Shown: one piece after another, positions 38,501 to 46,432 of the stretch
How the letters are laid out: each line of letters begins with the position of its first letter
Numbering within the stretch: position 1 is the stretch's first letter
Assembly: GCA_003142255.1 (NCBI GenBank)
Contig: PLLO01000014.1
Location: forward strand, 299,228 to 363,227
Length of the DNA: 64,000 nucleotides
Source of the DNA: Bacteroidales bacterium
Lineage (GTDB): Bacteria; Bacteroidota; Bacteroidia; Bacteroidales; VadinHA17
Direction: 5' to 3'
Notes under the pieces: model-generated
What the model was told of the DNA's origin: nothing
Database searches by the model: none
What the model saw: the letters and a program-made list of their open reading frames with translations, nothing else
Program-made: the position numbers and the translations under genes

Positions 38501-38698
38501 AAATTGTCCTTTACCGTCGCTTATGGTACCGAGTGTTGTTCCTTCGACGATGATTGATACACCCGGAAGAGGCATTCCGTTCGCATCTGTAATTTCTCCT
38601 GATATGGGGATCGACTGTTGCATCGCAAACACCTGAACATGCAATAAGAATAACAAACTGCATGTGCTAATCAGAAGATAAAACTTTGATTTCTTCAT
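35570..38698 (-). CDS. SusC-family TonB-dependent transporter (first of tandem pair)
   Basis: A 1,042-residue outer-membrane transporter. After a signal peptide (LLFLLHVQVFAMQQ) comes a CarboxypepD-like domain (SGEITDANGMPLPGVSIIVE), a standard TonB-box region (DEVVVVAYGSQKKVSVTGAI), a plug with DPLILIDGVPRSD and ASATSVFGVRGANGAILITT, and a 22-strand barrel ending MVNMGFNVVF. It opens a six-gene minus-strand operon SusC, SusD, SusC, SusD, GH99-like, GH97. The operon is preceded at about 325 bases by an AraC gene and by the 290-bp repeat carrying a putative promoter. Confidence 0.95.
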   Translation of the reverse strand: MKKSKFYLLISTCSLLFLLHVQVFAMQQSIPISGEITDANGMPLPGVSIIVEGTTLGTISDGKGQFSLLVPEESSALRFSSIGYETQRIVIGKQRTFSITMHETSTALDEVVVVAYGSQKKVSVTGAISTVQTKELKQSAVANFSNALVGRLPGLTLLQTTGKPGEDTYNMYLRGVGTMNGSDPLILIDGVPRSDIGMLNSNEIASVSVLKDASATSVFGVRGANGAILITTRRGETGKAELSLSADYSVQKFTATIDRIHSWDFAELRNQAARNDGISEDNLPFTPYMIQMYKSGIDPVFYPDRDVYHDFFRDWTPQTRIDASLNGGTDKLHYFVNVGAIKQAGNVKTASENELGYDPTFGLNRYSFRTNLDYQIVKNLKLSLNLSSYMDKINSPQSYTNFNGDSNYMTTYIILSTLWTPPTNPGPLTVEGYGVPAGEPLSFANQNGSMWSFINKGYHQETATALNSSVILDWGLDFITKGLSTKLMLSYDTKARTIIDGFKDLNLYQAVVPRTEGNTPSYSTIIGNATQSLSLIKSFGAYYFLNLQYSLNYIRQFGKHELTGMILFQRDNWQNPNWGANYDLPYNMLGLVSRVAYGYDNRYLAEVNLGYNGSEQFAPANRFGFFPAFSVGWVVSNESFLKDNPILTYLKLRASYGKVGNDKMGGARFLYNSDLYQTGGGMIPSLDYGNWIYQGKIGNEKLQWEVATKQNYGFELQLFKNFSLDFETFFEKRDKILITRGTVPEILGVDLNLLPKANMGKVDNRGYELELTYQKQINKDLTFTIKGNYAYNKNKVLYADEAKLAEDYTCQYRITGYSIGQQFGYLIDYSNGNGYINTEEELQNLPTYNVGGNPRLGDFKYVDTNHDGVIDTKDMVPIGYTQIPRVTYSFSGNLSYKSFDFSALFTGISKSSIYLSEFLVTEFGFEGFYNNMHEQAWTKERYENGEKISYPALSLSEGSSIKPNSFFVWDRSFLRLKNVEIGYTLPQKFTQRIGISKARFYVNGNNLLTWKKYPFNTVDPEQITSRTYPITKMVNMGFNVVF

Positions 38699-38781
38699 AC
38701 GAATAAGGTTTTAGGTTCAGTATTAAGGCTATTATAAATAAAATAAATAAAATATTGTTCGACATCTCCCCAGTTGACGGA

Positions 38782-38910
38782 TTACGTACTGGAATGATAG
38801 ATTCCATTCCCCAGTTCATAAAGTGGGGCGACGTTCTCATCGTAATTTTTGTCGAGCTTTGCAGTACCGTTTATTAGTTTGTCATTGAGACATTCGTAAA
38901 CTTTTCCCAT
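38782..38910 (-). other. Small unassigned ORF in the SusC upstream region
   Basis: A 42-residue minus-strand frame (MGKVYECLNDKLINGTAKLD ... NGIYHSST) begins at an ATG at 38908-38910. It has no clear ribosome binding site and no family I recognise. It may be part of a degraded gene or of the leader of the susC transcript. The rest of 38,699-39,005 shows nothing coding. Confidence 0.25.
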
Positions 38911-39005
38911 GCTGGTTCTTTTTATAAATTTATAAATGACACAAGCCGGCATCACACGCTCTACCCTGAATAGATAAACACATTCTGATTAACCTCATCA
39001 AATAC

Positions 39006-39296
39006 AAGAATCTCATAAATACAAAATTATGATAGGATTATAATACTACTCAATATATAAAATGATATATCAATAGCACAAAATGACAATCAAAGATGTT
39101 TTTAAAATGATTTCCAGCCCCGGAAGAAAAAGAATAACAAAATAAGGAAATAAATGCTTTAAATTTAATATAACAAAAACTAATAATCCTTATTAATCAA
39201 CTGCTAAAATGTAGTGCGGAATTGCCAGAACTACTTTTTATTGCGAAGCCTAAATTCGGCAGGGGTCATATTTGTTTTTCGCTTAAAAAGCCGTGA
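39006..39296. repeat. 290-bp direct repeat, copy 1 (araC tail plus promoter region)
   Basis: This segment is repeated nearly unchanged at 42,460-42,748 in the same orientation. It contains the last ~22 codons of the AraC gene (stop at 39231) and the intergenic region downstream of it. On the minus strand a TAATTTTG element (39022-39029) matches the TAnnTTTG -7 consensus, 320 bases before the susC start. Matches begin near AGAATCTCAT and end at AGCCGTGA. Confidence 0.8.
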
Positions 39297-40115
39297 AAAG
39301 TAATTATTTGAATCAAATCCCAATTGAAGGGCAATTTGTTTAACCGGCAAGTTTGTTGTTGATAATAAGTTTCTGGCATGGTTAATCCTCAATTGTATAT
39401 GATACTGTGCAGGAGAAAATCCTACTGCTTTTTTAAACTCTTTCCTAAACAAGGAATAACCTAATCCCAATTCAGTTGCAAGACTTTCCGGTGAAATTTT
39501 AACATCCATCTTTTCACCAATATTTAATTTTGCCTCACGAATTTGGTTTTCCAAGCTGTTTTTTTCAATTGAATCGAATCTTTTAATAGCAAAGATTTGT
39601 CCAAGAATTTGAAAGATCAATCCTGAAGCATGATACTGGAGGCCTAATTTATCCTCCTTTACCAAATCGATTATCCGAATGAAGTTATCGATTAGTGCAC
39701 CATTTACTCCAATAGTTAAAACCGGGTTTTGGGGATCAAGAAACTTTTCTTCACGAAAATGATTGATCAACTTGCCATTAAATTCAATCCAATATTCGCT
39801 CCATCCCGTGTTTCTATCCGGACAGAAACGGTGCCAGATATCAGGGAACAAAACAAATATATCGCCAGCTTTTACAGAACGTGAGCCTGAAGCTTCCGAC
39901 TCGAAAATGCCTTCTCCTTTCGTGATGTATAAGATTTGATAGTCAGACAACCTCCTACCGGTATCCCAGTGAAAATAATGGTGAACTGGATGGTTTGTCA
40001 AAGGATATTCGATTTGTTGGCTTACATCGGTACAGCCTACACCTCCAAGGTAAACTCCCCATTTACGGTCTAGTTCGCTGACAGTAATATATTTATAGAA
40101 GTGTTTTTTGTCCAT
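39231..40115 (-). CDS. AraC-family transcriptional regulator with N-terminal cupin domain
   Basis: A 294-residue regulator. The N-terminal half has a cupin sensor domain (YITKGEGIFESEASGSRSVK, GDIFVLFPDIWHRF). The C-terminal half has the double HTH of the AraC family: LGLGYSLFRKEFKKAVGFSP and IALQLGFDSNNYFSRLFKRK with TPAEFRLRN. It probably senses a sugar and activates the SusC/D operon downstream. The 3' end of the gene is part of the duplicated segment that also precedes the GH28-like gene, so both targets could share the same control. Confidence 0.93.
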   Translation of the reverse strand: MDKKHFYKYITVSELDRKWGVYLGGVGCTDVSQQIEYPLTNHPVHHYFHWDTGRRLSDYQILYITKGEGIFESEASGSRSVKAGDIFVLFPDIWHRFCPDRNTGWSEYWIEFNGKLINHFREEKFLDPQNPVLTIGVNGALIDNFIRIIDLVKEDKLGLQYHASGLIFQILGQIFAIKRFDSIEKNSLENQIREAKLNIGEKMDVKISPESLATELGLGYSLFRKEFKKAVGFSPAQYHIQLRINHARNLLSTTNLPVKQIALQLGFDSNNYFSRLFKRKTNMTPAEFRLRNKK

Positions 40116-40646
40116 TATATTATGAATTTATATGATGCTACCCTTAAAATTAGTATATTATAGCAAAAAATCATTAGCTCTTCTAATCGTTTCATAAACA
40201 AGATCATCATTCCATATCGGTCCATCGCGTCATCTAAAACAACTTCTTCCTTGTGCAAAATAAGATCAAAATTTCGAAAAGCATTACGTGTTCTTCCTGT
40301 TTTTTGTTTTTCTTCAGTAAAAGTTTCTCATCGTGTTTATATCAGATAAATTTCCCAGAAAACAAGATCGTTTATTATTGTATTTCCTATTCAAATTAAT
40401 TGATCCCTTAGAGTTTGATTTTAAAATATTACAATAAGGCTAAAACAGCAGGTAATACATTTGGCATATCACTAAAGAAGTAATAAAATGAATTTCCATC
40501 ACACTGCAATATTTAACCAAAATTACAGCTTTTTAATTTACTAGATTTAGAATGAAACAAAATAGAAAGCGGCATCTCCTAGTGGAATAAATATATCTCG
40601 GCGATTTTCTCTATGATATAAGATACTTCATAGATGGACTCCATAA
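40116..40646. other. Upstream region of araC, nothing recognised
   Basis: About 530 AT-rich bases. I find no intact coding frame, hairpin or promoter that I would defend. Confidence 0.4.
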
Positions 40647-40832
40647 ATAGAAGAAAATGCAAGTCTGACAATTACTGATGAAGCAGGTAAGGAGTTATTT
40701 AAAAAGACTATTCTATCAAAAAAAGTGATTAATAAAATATGCTAGAATACAGAAAATATAATGTCTGGTAAATACTCAATATCGCTTTTTTAAAAGACAA
40801 AACAATTACAAAACAAGGGGTTATAAATGAAA
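40647..40832 (+). pseudogene. Relic resembling a T9SS-type C-terminal sorting domain
   Basis: A plus-strand frame reads ENASLTITDEAGKELFKKTI, then KKVINKIC, a TAG stop, NTENIMSGKYSISLF, and after a one-base shift LKDKTITKQGVI. The wording (LTITDEAGKE ... SGKYSISL ... TKQ) looks like the C-terminal beta-sandwich domain of secreted Bacteroidota proteins (T9SS type A or DUF3244-like). The frame is broken twice. The upstream catalytic part is absent. Confidence 0.4.
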
Positions 40833-40920
40833 GGTGGATCTGGCCGGTTTTGAATTACAGGTAACAGAGGCAGATTATACTTTATTTATAATCGGACCTG
40901 CTTTGGGGAAGCCAACAGTA

Positions 40921-42348
40921 TTACTTAATAAATTTCAGGTTAACGACAGATGGATAAACAATAAATCCTCCCTCCTGGACATTCATTATTGTTTTGCCAA
41001 GAATATTAAAATCTTCAAATGTCACGTTTTCAATTAATTTGCCTGGTTTGACTTTGGTGTTATAGAAGTCATCTAAGCCGGTTGATATAATTTCGCTTGG
41101 AGCAGGATTCCCATCAATTACATGAATATTTTTGAAATAAATGTCATGGATTTTCCCGAAGCCTTTATCTTTATTCCACGGGGTCTTCATTATTCTAAGG
41201 CTGATCAGCTTGGCAGTCGGGTCCTCTATCCGAATATCCTCATATCTGATATTGTGAACATCGCAGGAATCACCGTTCAGGATACCTATTGAACCGCAAT
41301 AATAATAATATATATGACCGGGATCTTTTTCGATGTGATTAGGATGTATGAAGTCACAATTTTTTACTAGCACATTAGTTACCTCCGAAGCGAGGAGCTC
41401 TGGTCCAATTTGAACTGAATATGCCTGGATATTCCATATTAAACAATTTGTGATTAAAATATCCCTGGAATCTCTGCGGGTGGTTCCCAAGGCCTTAATT
41501 ACCACACAATCATCGTGACATTTAACGAAGCAATCGTCTACTGTAAATTGCTGGCTTGAAACAATATCAATACCATCATTACTATCGTTATCACCGGCAA
41601 TGATCTTCATGTTTTTTACCAGGACGCTGTCACAGGAGGTATAAATGGTGGTCCAATTATACGCAGGCTGATCAATTATGAATATCCCTTCTACAAGGAT
41701 ATTTTTACAATCCCTCATGGATATCATGTTGGAATTATTTTCATGTGCATCCATAATACCTCTTCCAAGAATTTTGATATTTGTGGCATTTGTTGCAGTA
41801 AAATATCCCTTCACTACTGCACCGCCGGCTATATATACTGTTTCATTACTTTTAATATCTATTTTGCCGGCGTCATGAAAACCGGGTCCGAAATAACGAA
41901 CACCCGGATCATTAGCTTTCGGGGGGTTGATCTCTAAAGGGTTGGCAAAAATGAACAGCGGATAACCTAGTTTACCGTTTAATTCCAGGCATAGCTTTTT
42001 GGGTGATGTCATATCAAATTCAATTTTATTACCCTTAACACTTGGCTTTATACCCGCTGATTGCGGACGTATTTTTACACTCTCAAATCCGGCCGGAACA
42101 GTCACAATTACGTGAACTGTACCCTCAAAATCAAAGTAGGTGTATCCACAATTATCAGGATCATTTATCCTGGCATCATATACCGGAGATGGCTTACCAT
42201 TTACTGTAACAGTAAAGTATGGCGACTTCACGTAACCCTCAGGGGCCGGATATGTAATTAATTTTTCTGCCGATACTTTTGACACTAAGAAGAACAGCGA
42301 TAAGAACAACACCGTTGATACTTTTATTCCTGACAGATGCTTGATCAT
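40921..42348 (-). CDS. GH28-like (pectate-lyase superfamily) right-handed beta-helix enzyme
   Basis: Start chosen at 42346-42348 because MIKHLSGIKVSTVLFLSLFF begins a signal peptide; an open frame to 42411 exists. An N-terminal sandwich (to ~150) precedes a beta-helix with the GH28 pattern: SNDGIDI, CHDDCV and a RIMK near the C-terminus. The third GH28 motif (GHG) is not visible and reads SVQIGPE, so the usual histidine is absent. GH28 enzymes cut galacturonan or rhamnogalacturonan. The missing motif may mean a different linkage or an inactive enzyme. Copy 2 of the 290-bp repeat lies upstream and supplies a TAATTTTG promoter element. Confidence 0.75.
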   Translation of the reverse strand: MIKHLSGIKVSTVLFLSLFFLVSKVSAEKLITYPAPEGYVKSPYFTVTVNGKPSPVYDARINDPDNCGYTYFDFEGTVHVIVTVPAGFESVKIRPQSAGIKPSVKGNKIEFDMTSPKKLCLELNGKLGYPLFIFANPLEINPPKANDPGVRYFGPGFHDAGKIDIKSNETVYIAGGAVVKGYFTATNATNIKILGRGIMDAHENNSNMISMRDCKNILVEGIFIIDQPAYNWTTIYTSCDSVLVKNMKIIAGDNDSNDGIDIVSSQQFTVDDCFVKCHDDCVVIKALGTTRRDSRDILITNCLIWNIQAYSVQIGPELLASEVTNVLVKNCDFIHPNHIEKDPGHIYYYYCGSIGILNGDSCDVHNIRYEDIRIEDPTAKLISLRIMKTPWNKDKGFGKIHDIYFKNIHVIDGNPAPSEIISTGLDDFYNTKVKPGKLIENVTFEDFNILGKTIMNVQEGGFIVYPSVVNLKFIK

Positions 42349-42459
42349 AATCCTGGAGTTTAGATTCATGCCCTTTTCAAATTTTTCAATCTTTTTACAT
42401 TGATATGCCACTTTATCGAAACCTGCACCAACTATTTTGATTTCATTAGCAAAGGCGCC

Positions 42460-42748
42460 AGAATCTCATGTACAAAATTAAGATAGGATTATAATACTAT
42501 TCAATATATAAAATGATAAATCAATAGCACATTATGACAGTCAAAGATGTTTTTAAAATGATTTCCAGCCCCAGAAGAAAAGGAATAATAAGATAAGGAA
42601 ATAAATGCTTATAAACTTATTATAACAAAGACTAATAGCCCTTATTAATCAACTGCTAAAATGTAGTACGGAATTGCCAGAACTACTTTTCATTGCGAAG
42701 TCTAAATTCGGCAGTGGTCATATTTGTTCTTCGCTTCAAAAGCCGTGA
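42460..42748. repeat. 290-bp direct repeat, copy 2
   Basis: Near-identical to 39,006-39,296, in the same orientation 3.45 kb away. It includes a truncated AraC tail (last ~22 codons, 42683-42748, minus strand) and the minus-strand TAATTTTG element at 42473-42480. In this copy the element lies upstream of the GH28-like gene. The araC reading frame stops being recognisable at 42748, marking the duplication edge. Confidence 0.8.
42683..42748 (-). pseudogene. araC C-terminal fragment
   Basis: The last 22 codons of an AraC regulator read AEFRLRNEK at the end, against AEFRLRNKK in the intact gene at 39,231. There is no start or rest of the gene. It is a by-product of the 290-bp duplication. Confidence 0.7.
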
Positions 42749-42817
42749 CCTCAGGTGATGTCCAGTTCTCAACAAGACAATTGGCAACGTTGTGGATATT
42801 CATGGTCACATCAATGA

Positions 42818-43048
42818 AAGCCTCAGTTGCCAATGGTATCTCTAACAAAAGTCGCAGAAGAAGTAAACAAAATGGATACTATCTACGATCAATTATTTAA
42901 GCAATATTCCGAAGAACTTGAAGCTATAGTTAAAACTATGAATAGTCTGCTCGAACCGGTTCTCACTATATTTGTTGGCAGCATAGTAGCTTTGATATTG
43001 ATTTCAATGTATATGTCTATTTTCCAGATAGGAACAAGCATTTCATAA
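42818..43048 (+). pseudogene. GspF/PilC-type secretion protein, C-terminal fragment
   Basis: The frame after a TGA at 42815-42817 reads KPQLPMVSLTKVAEEVNKMD, IYDQLFKQYSEELEAIVKTM, NSLLEPVLTIFVGSIVALIL, ISMYMSIFQIGTSIS. That is the last ~75 residues of a type II secretion or type IV pilus GspF/PilC protein, including the final membrane helix and the LEP motif. Nothing upstream continues the homology, since the araC tail begins there. It is a stranded gene end. Confidence 0.65.
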
Positions 43049-43170
43049 TTATTATATCACAAAAAGGCTGTTTTTTGATTAAATTAACATAAGCTAAAGC
43101 AATTATTTACCTATCAGGAATTTGGCAATAATGATTATATTTGTTGTAATTGAAGTTCTTTGTATGATTT

Positions 43171-43266
43171 GTGTACCCGGTGTACTATTCGGTGTACTGG
43201 CAAAATCAGGATCTTGTAATTTATTCATTATCAATATAGTAGGAATTAGGTTCTATTCCCTCTTTC
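43171..43266 (+). repeat. 90-bp dispersed repeat, copy B
   Basis: Starts with GTGTACCCGGTGTACTATTC and GGTGTACTGG (three GTGTAC units), then CAAAATCAGGAT, and ends with a degenerate GAATTAGGTTCTATTCCCTC. It matches copy A at 12,435 and copy C at 43,284 along its length. All copies point the same way. Confidence 0.6.
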
Positions 43267-43283
43267 AGTGTATTATTAAGTAT

Positions 43284-43374
43284 CTGGTGTACTATTCGGT
43301 GTACTGGCAAAACCAGGGTATTGTAAGTAGATAATTATCAGAACAATGAAAAAGAGGTTCTAATCTACTGACGA
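43284..43374 (+). repeat. 90-bp dispersed repeat, copy C
   Basis: CTGGTGTACTATTCGGTGTA begins the copy, followed by CTGGCAAAACCAGGG, TTATCAGAACAATGAAAAAG and GAGGTTCTAATCTACTGA. The last portion is closest to copy A, where it reads GAGGTTCGAATCCTACTGA. Copies B and C are only about 110 bases apart, suggesting a tandem duplication or repeated insertion. Confidence 0.6.
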
Positions 43375-43426
43375 TTAATGATCTTGAAAATCTACCCACA
43401 TTCAGAGCATATTTCAGTTCAAATCC

Positions 43427-43643
43427 TTAACTCTCCAGTAAGAACATTTTCCCACCCAAACTGTAGAGAAAAGTAACAATTCCTCCTGCCCTGGTCGCTG
43501 CAAGTGCCTGAATAAACCCTTTACCTCCAAATGCTTTTGAATAGATACCGTCCCCGCCATTTTCGCCGGACACTGGTATCTTTTTCAACTTCGCAATATG
43601 ATCAATGTTTGCGACTATCTAATACAACTATCTTCTTCCTCAT
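43427..43643 (-). pseudogene. Ribokinase N-terminal fragment (frameshifted)
   Basis: Minus-strand text starts MRKKIVVLDS, then after a one-base frameshift NIDHIAKLKKIPVSGE, AFGGKGFIQALAATRAGG and IVTFLYSLGGKMF before a TAA at 43427-43429. It follows the start of a ribokinase almost block for block (KIIVIGSSNTDMVIK, MNAGGKGANQAVAVARIGG, VTFVTKLG). The rest of the gene is missing. It starts 2 bases past the stop of the GRP permease gene, so it was once cotranscribed with it. A complete ribokinase lies 3 kb further on. Confidence 0.6.
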
Positions 43644-43645
43644 CC

Positions 43646-44659
43646 TCACACTTTAGCTAAAATTATAAGTCCAAGTCCAATAATAAACAGTATAAACATG
43701 GCTGTTGTCATTGCATTTACAGTATTCTTTCCTTTTGCTTCCCTGAACTCCTTCCACACAAATACTCCCCATGCAGCAGAAACCATTGTTGCCCCCTGCC
43801 CAAGGCCATATGAGATTGCGAAGCTTGCTTTTTCAGCTGCCAGAATATTAAACAACATTCCAAGGCACCAGATCGCCCCTCCCAGAATTCCAACAAGGTG
43901 TAACTTCGGTATGCCCAATGAAAAATATTGACGATATGTAGTTTTCTCACCTGAAAAAGGGTAATACATGTTTATTGTATTCCATAGAAAATTTGAGATC
44001 AGAACGCCAACAGAAAATATAACAACTGCAGTATAAGGTGTCATTTTACCAGCTTCAGGATTTGTAAAATCGAGGCTCATGCCCGCTGCAACGAACCGGT
44101 AAAAGAAACCCATCGATACTCCAGCAAGGATACTAAAGAGCAGACCTTTGCCCATTGACTTGTTCTTTTCTCCATTAGTTGGTATCCTTTTATAGATTAA
44201 GGCATCAATAATTATGGCAATAACAATCAGCAATACTCCGATAAAAATCAGAAAAGGATTTCCTGAGGGAGCTGCAATATAGTTTACGAATACACCAATT
44301 ACTAGAGCCAGCCCTATACCAACCGGAAATGCAACAGCGAGCCCGGATATATTTATTGCAATTACCAACAGAATATTTGCAAAATTAAATATTATTCCTC
44401 CAAGAAATGCGGACATCATTGACTTACTGTCTGCCTGTGAAATATCGCTAATGAACCCCCTCCCATTCTCTCCAATACTGCCCATTGTAAATGCCATTAA
44501 CAATGAGAACAGAAGTACACCTATTACATAATCCCAGTAAAATAACTGGAAGGGCCATTTTTGTGAGGCAAGTTTTTGAGTATTGCCCCACGATCCCCAG
44601 CATAACATTGTTACTATACAAAGGATGATAGCCAGTGAATAACTTTGTGGAATAAACAT
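43646..44659 (-). CDS. GRP/RhaT-type sugar permease
   Basis: A 337-residue inner-membrane protein with about ten hydrophobic segments and the block MLCWGSWGNTQKLA at the first helix. AISYGLGQGATMVSAAWGVF near the C-terminus is a mark of GRP (glucose/ribose porter) and drug/metabolite superfamily sugar transporters. It probably imports ribose or a related sugar by proton symport. Neighbours are an ADP-ribosylglycohydrolase lipoprotein (51 bases upstream) and ribokinase, and the ribokinase relic directly downstream supports ribose as substrate. Confidence 0.85.
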   Translation of the reverse strand: MFIPQSYSLAIILCIVTMLCWGSWGNTQKLASQKWPFQLFYWDYVIGVLLFSLLMAFTMGSIGENGRGFISDISQADSKSMMSAFLGGIIFNFANILLVIAINISGLAVAFPVGIGLALVIGVFVNYIAAPSGNPFLIFIGVLLIVIAIIIDALIYKRIPTNGEKNKSMGKGLLFSILAGVSMGFFYRFVAAGMSLDFTNPEAGKMTPYTAVVIFSVGVLISNFLWNTINMYYPFSGEKTTYRQYFSLGIPKLHLVGILGGAIWCLGMLFNILAAEKASFAISYGLGQGATMVSAAWGVFVWKEFREAKGKNTVNAMTTAMFILFIIGLGLIILAKV

Positions 44660-44709
44660 AATTTTATGATTTAGAGATTATTGTTTAAACGTGGTCTGGA
44701 AATTAAAAT

Positions 44710-46266
44710 CTATTTCTTAGCATATACGATGGTATAATTAAGCTTGATAATATTATCCTTATCCGGATTTTTCAGATTTAGTTCAATTTTATGCTTGCCC
44801 TGTGAAAGATCAAAATTCCAGTAAATCTCCAGCTTGCGTGAATGAAAATCTGCAGGGAACTTCACTGCATCCACGTGTTTCCCATCTAATAGAACTTCAA
44901 TATCTCCCACATATGTACTGGGGCTATTGGCATTAACAGTATTCTGAGTATTAATTTGTCCGGAAATAAGAATTCCATTCCCTTCAAAGTCATATTTATA
45001 ACCCTTTCCTGTTAAAGATTGGTTGATGAGTTCTTTTTTTACGGGGACAATACCTTCAAAGCTTTTTTCAAACCTGACAGGTGAAGGTTTCTGGCAGTTA
45101 ATAACCACATTGTTTTTATTTACCTTTCCCCCATTCCGCTGTATTATTTCCAGTGCATGTTTGAAGCTTAACCCGTAAGTATCCTTCAGTGAGAGCTTTG
45201 TATATGGGAAAATTCTGTCTTCAACCTCTTTAACATTATTCAGCCATTTTGCTGGAATTTTACTATAGCCTAAAGCTGCACCAAGAATTCCGCCTGCAGT
45301 TGATGGATTACAGTCGGAATCTTCACCACTGCGAGTCGATACTTCCAATGTTTTGCCCATATCTCCATTTCCGTATAACAATCCCATAATAACAAAAGCA
45401 CAATTCATCTTTGATTCAATGTTAAAAGGAGAGGAATATCCATCAGGGCAGGTGATATCATTCCCCCATTTTTTCTGAAGTTCCTGCCATGTCTGCTTCC
45501 AGTCTTTATTCTGTTCACTCCAGCCAATTACATCATTCATGCACTGATAGAATTCACTTTCCCGTGGTATCATTTTCAGTGCTTCTTTTACGATGAAATT
45601 AATGTCACTTGTTATAAAAGCCAGTGAATACATTGAAGAGACATACACACCTCCATACCATCCATCACCATAAGCCATGATATGACCTATCCTATCAGCT
45701 ATCTGTGAAGCTGCAATTGGCATACCTGGAGCCATAAGTCCGGCATGATCAGATTCAATCTGGTAATCAATATCATCAGAATGTGGACTATTTTTCCAAT
45801 ATCCGGAGGCCGGAGGCATTGTCCCATGCAGTATATTATATCGGGCAGCCTGATTACCATGCCATAAAGGGTATGGAGCATTGGCAAAGGCCATTGCAAA
45901 ACTATCGACTGGAGCATCAATGCCATCATCTTCAAAAACCTGAACAAATGTCAGGTCCATATAAAGATCATCATATAGTCCCGGACGATTATCAAACCAC
46001 CATTTGCAATAACTGGTGTCTGGCCATGGAATGTTTATACTGTCGGGAATGAACCTTGCCATATACCTGAACTCAGTGGGTCCGCCATATGTCACACCAA
46101 GGGTCTGTCCTGCCCAACCTCCTTTAATTTTGTCCTGGAGTACCTCTTTCGTTAATTTAATAGTTACAGGAATTGATGTCGGTCCCGATTTAGATTTATT
46201 ACAACCGGAATTCACAAAAAGAAATACGGTTATTAAAATCGTTGTAATTGTCTTTAGCTTTTTCAT
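44710..46266 (-). CDS. ADP-ribosylglycohydrolase-family lipoprotein
   Basis: A 518-residue secreted lipoprotein (VFLFVNSGCNKS). The catalytic region has the DraG-type pattern GGWAGQTLGVTYGG, YDDLYMDLTF, SPHSDDIDYQ and TRSGEDSDCNPSTAGGILG, whose aspartates usually bind two magnesium ions. A C-terminal ~110 residues form an extra beta-sandwich (KYDFEGNGILISGQ, GDIEVLLDGK). Family members remove ADP-ribose from proteins or nucleotides. Outside the cell it may release ribose from ADP-ribosyl compounds, feeding the permease encoded downstream and the ribokinase encoded upstream. The exact substrate is inferred. Confidence 0.85.
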   Translation of the reverse strand: MKKLKTITTILITVFLFVNSGCNKSKSGPTSIPVTIKLTKEVLQDKIKGGWAGQTLGVTYGGPTEFRYMARFIPDSINIPWPDTSYCKWWFDNRPGLYDDLYMDLTFVQVFEDDGIDAPVDSFAMAFANAPYPLWHGNQAARYNILHGTMPPASGYWKNSPHSDDIDYQIESDHAGLMAPGMPIAASQIADRIGHIMAYGDGWYGGVYVSSMYSLAFITSDINFIVKEALKMIPRESEFYQCMNDVIGWSEQNKDWKQTWQELQKKWGNDITCPDGYSSPFNIESKMNCAFVIMGLLYGNGDMGKTLEVSTRSGEDSDCNPSTAGGILGAALGYSKIPAKWLNNVKEVEDRIFPYTKLSLKDTYGLSFKHALEIIQRNGGKVNKNNVVINCQKPSPVRFEKSFEGIVPVKKELINQSLTGKGYKYDFEGNGILISGQINTQNTVNANSPSTYVGDIEVLLDGKHVDAVKFPADFHSRKLEIYWNFDLSQGKHKIELNLKNPDKDNIIKLNYTIVYAKK

Positions 46267-46432
46267 TTTAATAGATTTTATATTTATACTGTTAATTAGT
46301 TAATTAGTTAATATGGATTACTGTTTTCTTGCAAGGGATTCTTTTCTATAAACTTAAAAATAGTATTGAAGATGAGTATTTTTCTTGCTATGTAAATTTT
46401 GAGAGCTTTAATTTTTTTCACCATAATAATTG

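Noticed and set aside
43122..43334. 70-codon plus-strand ORF over the GTGTAC repeats
   Set aside because: It is built from the repeat copies and contains no family signature.
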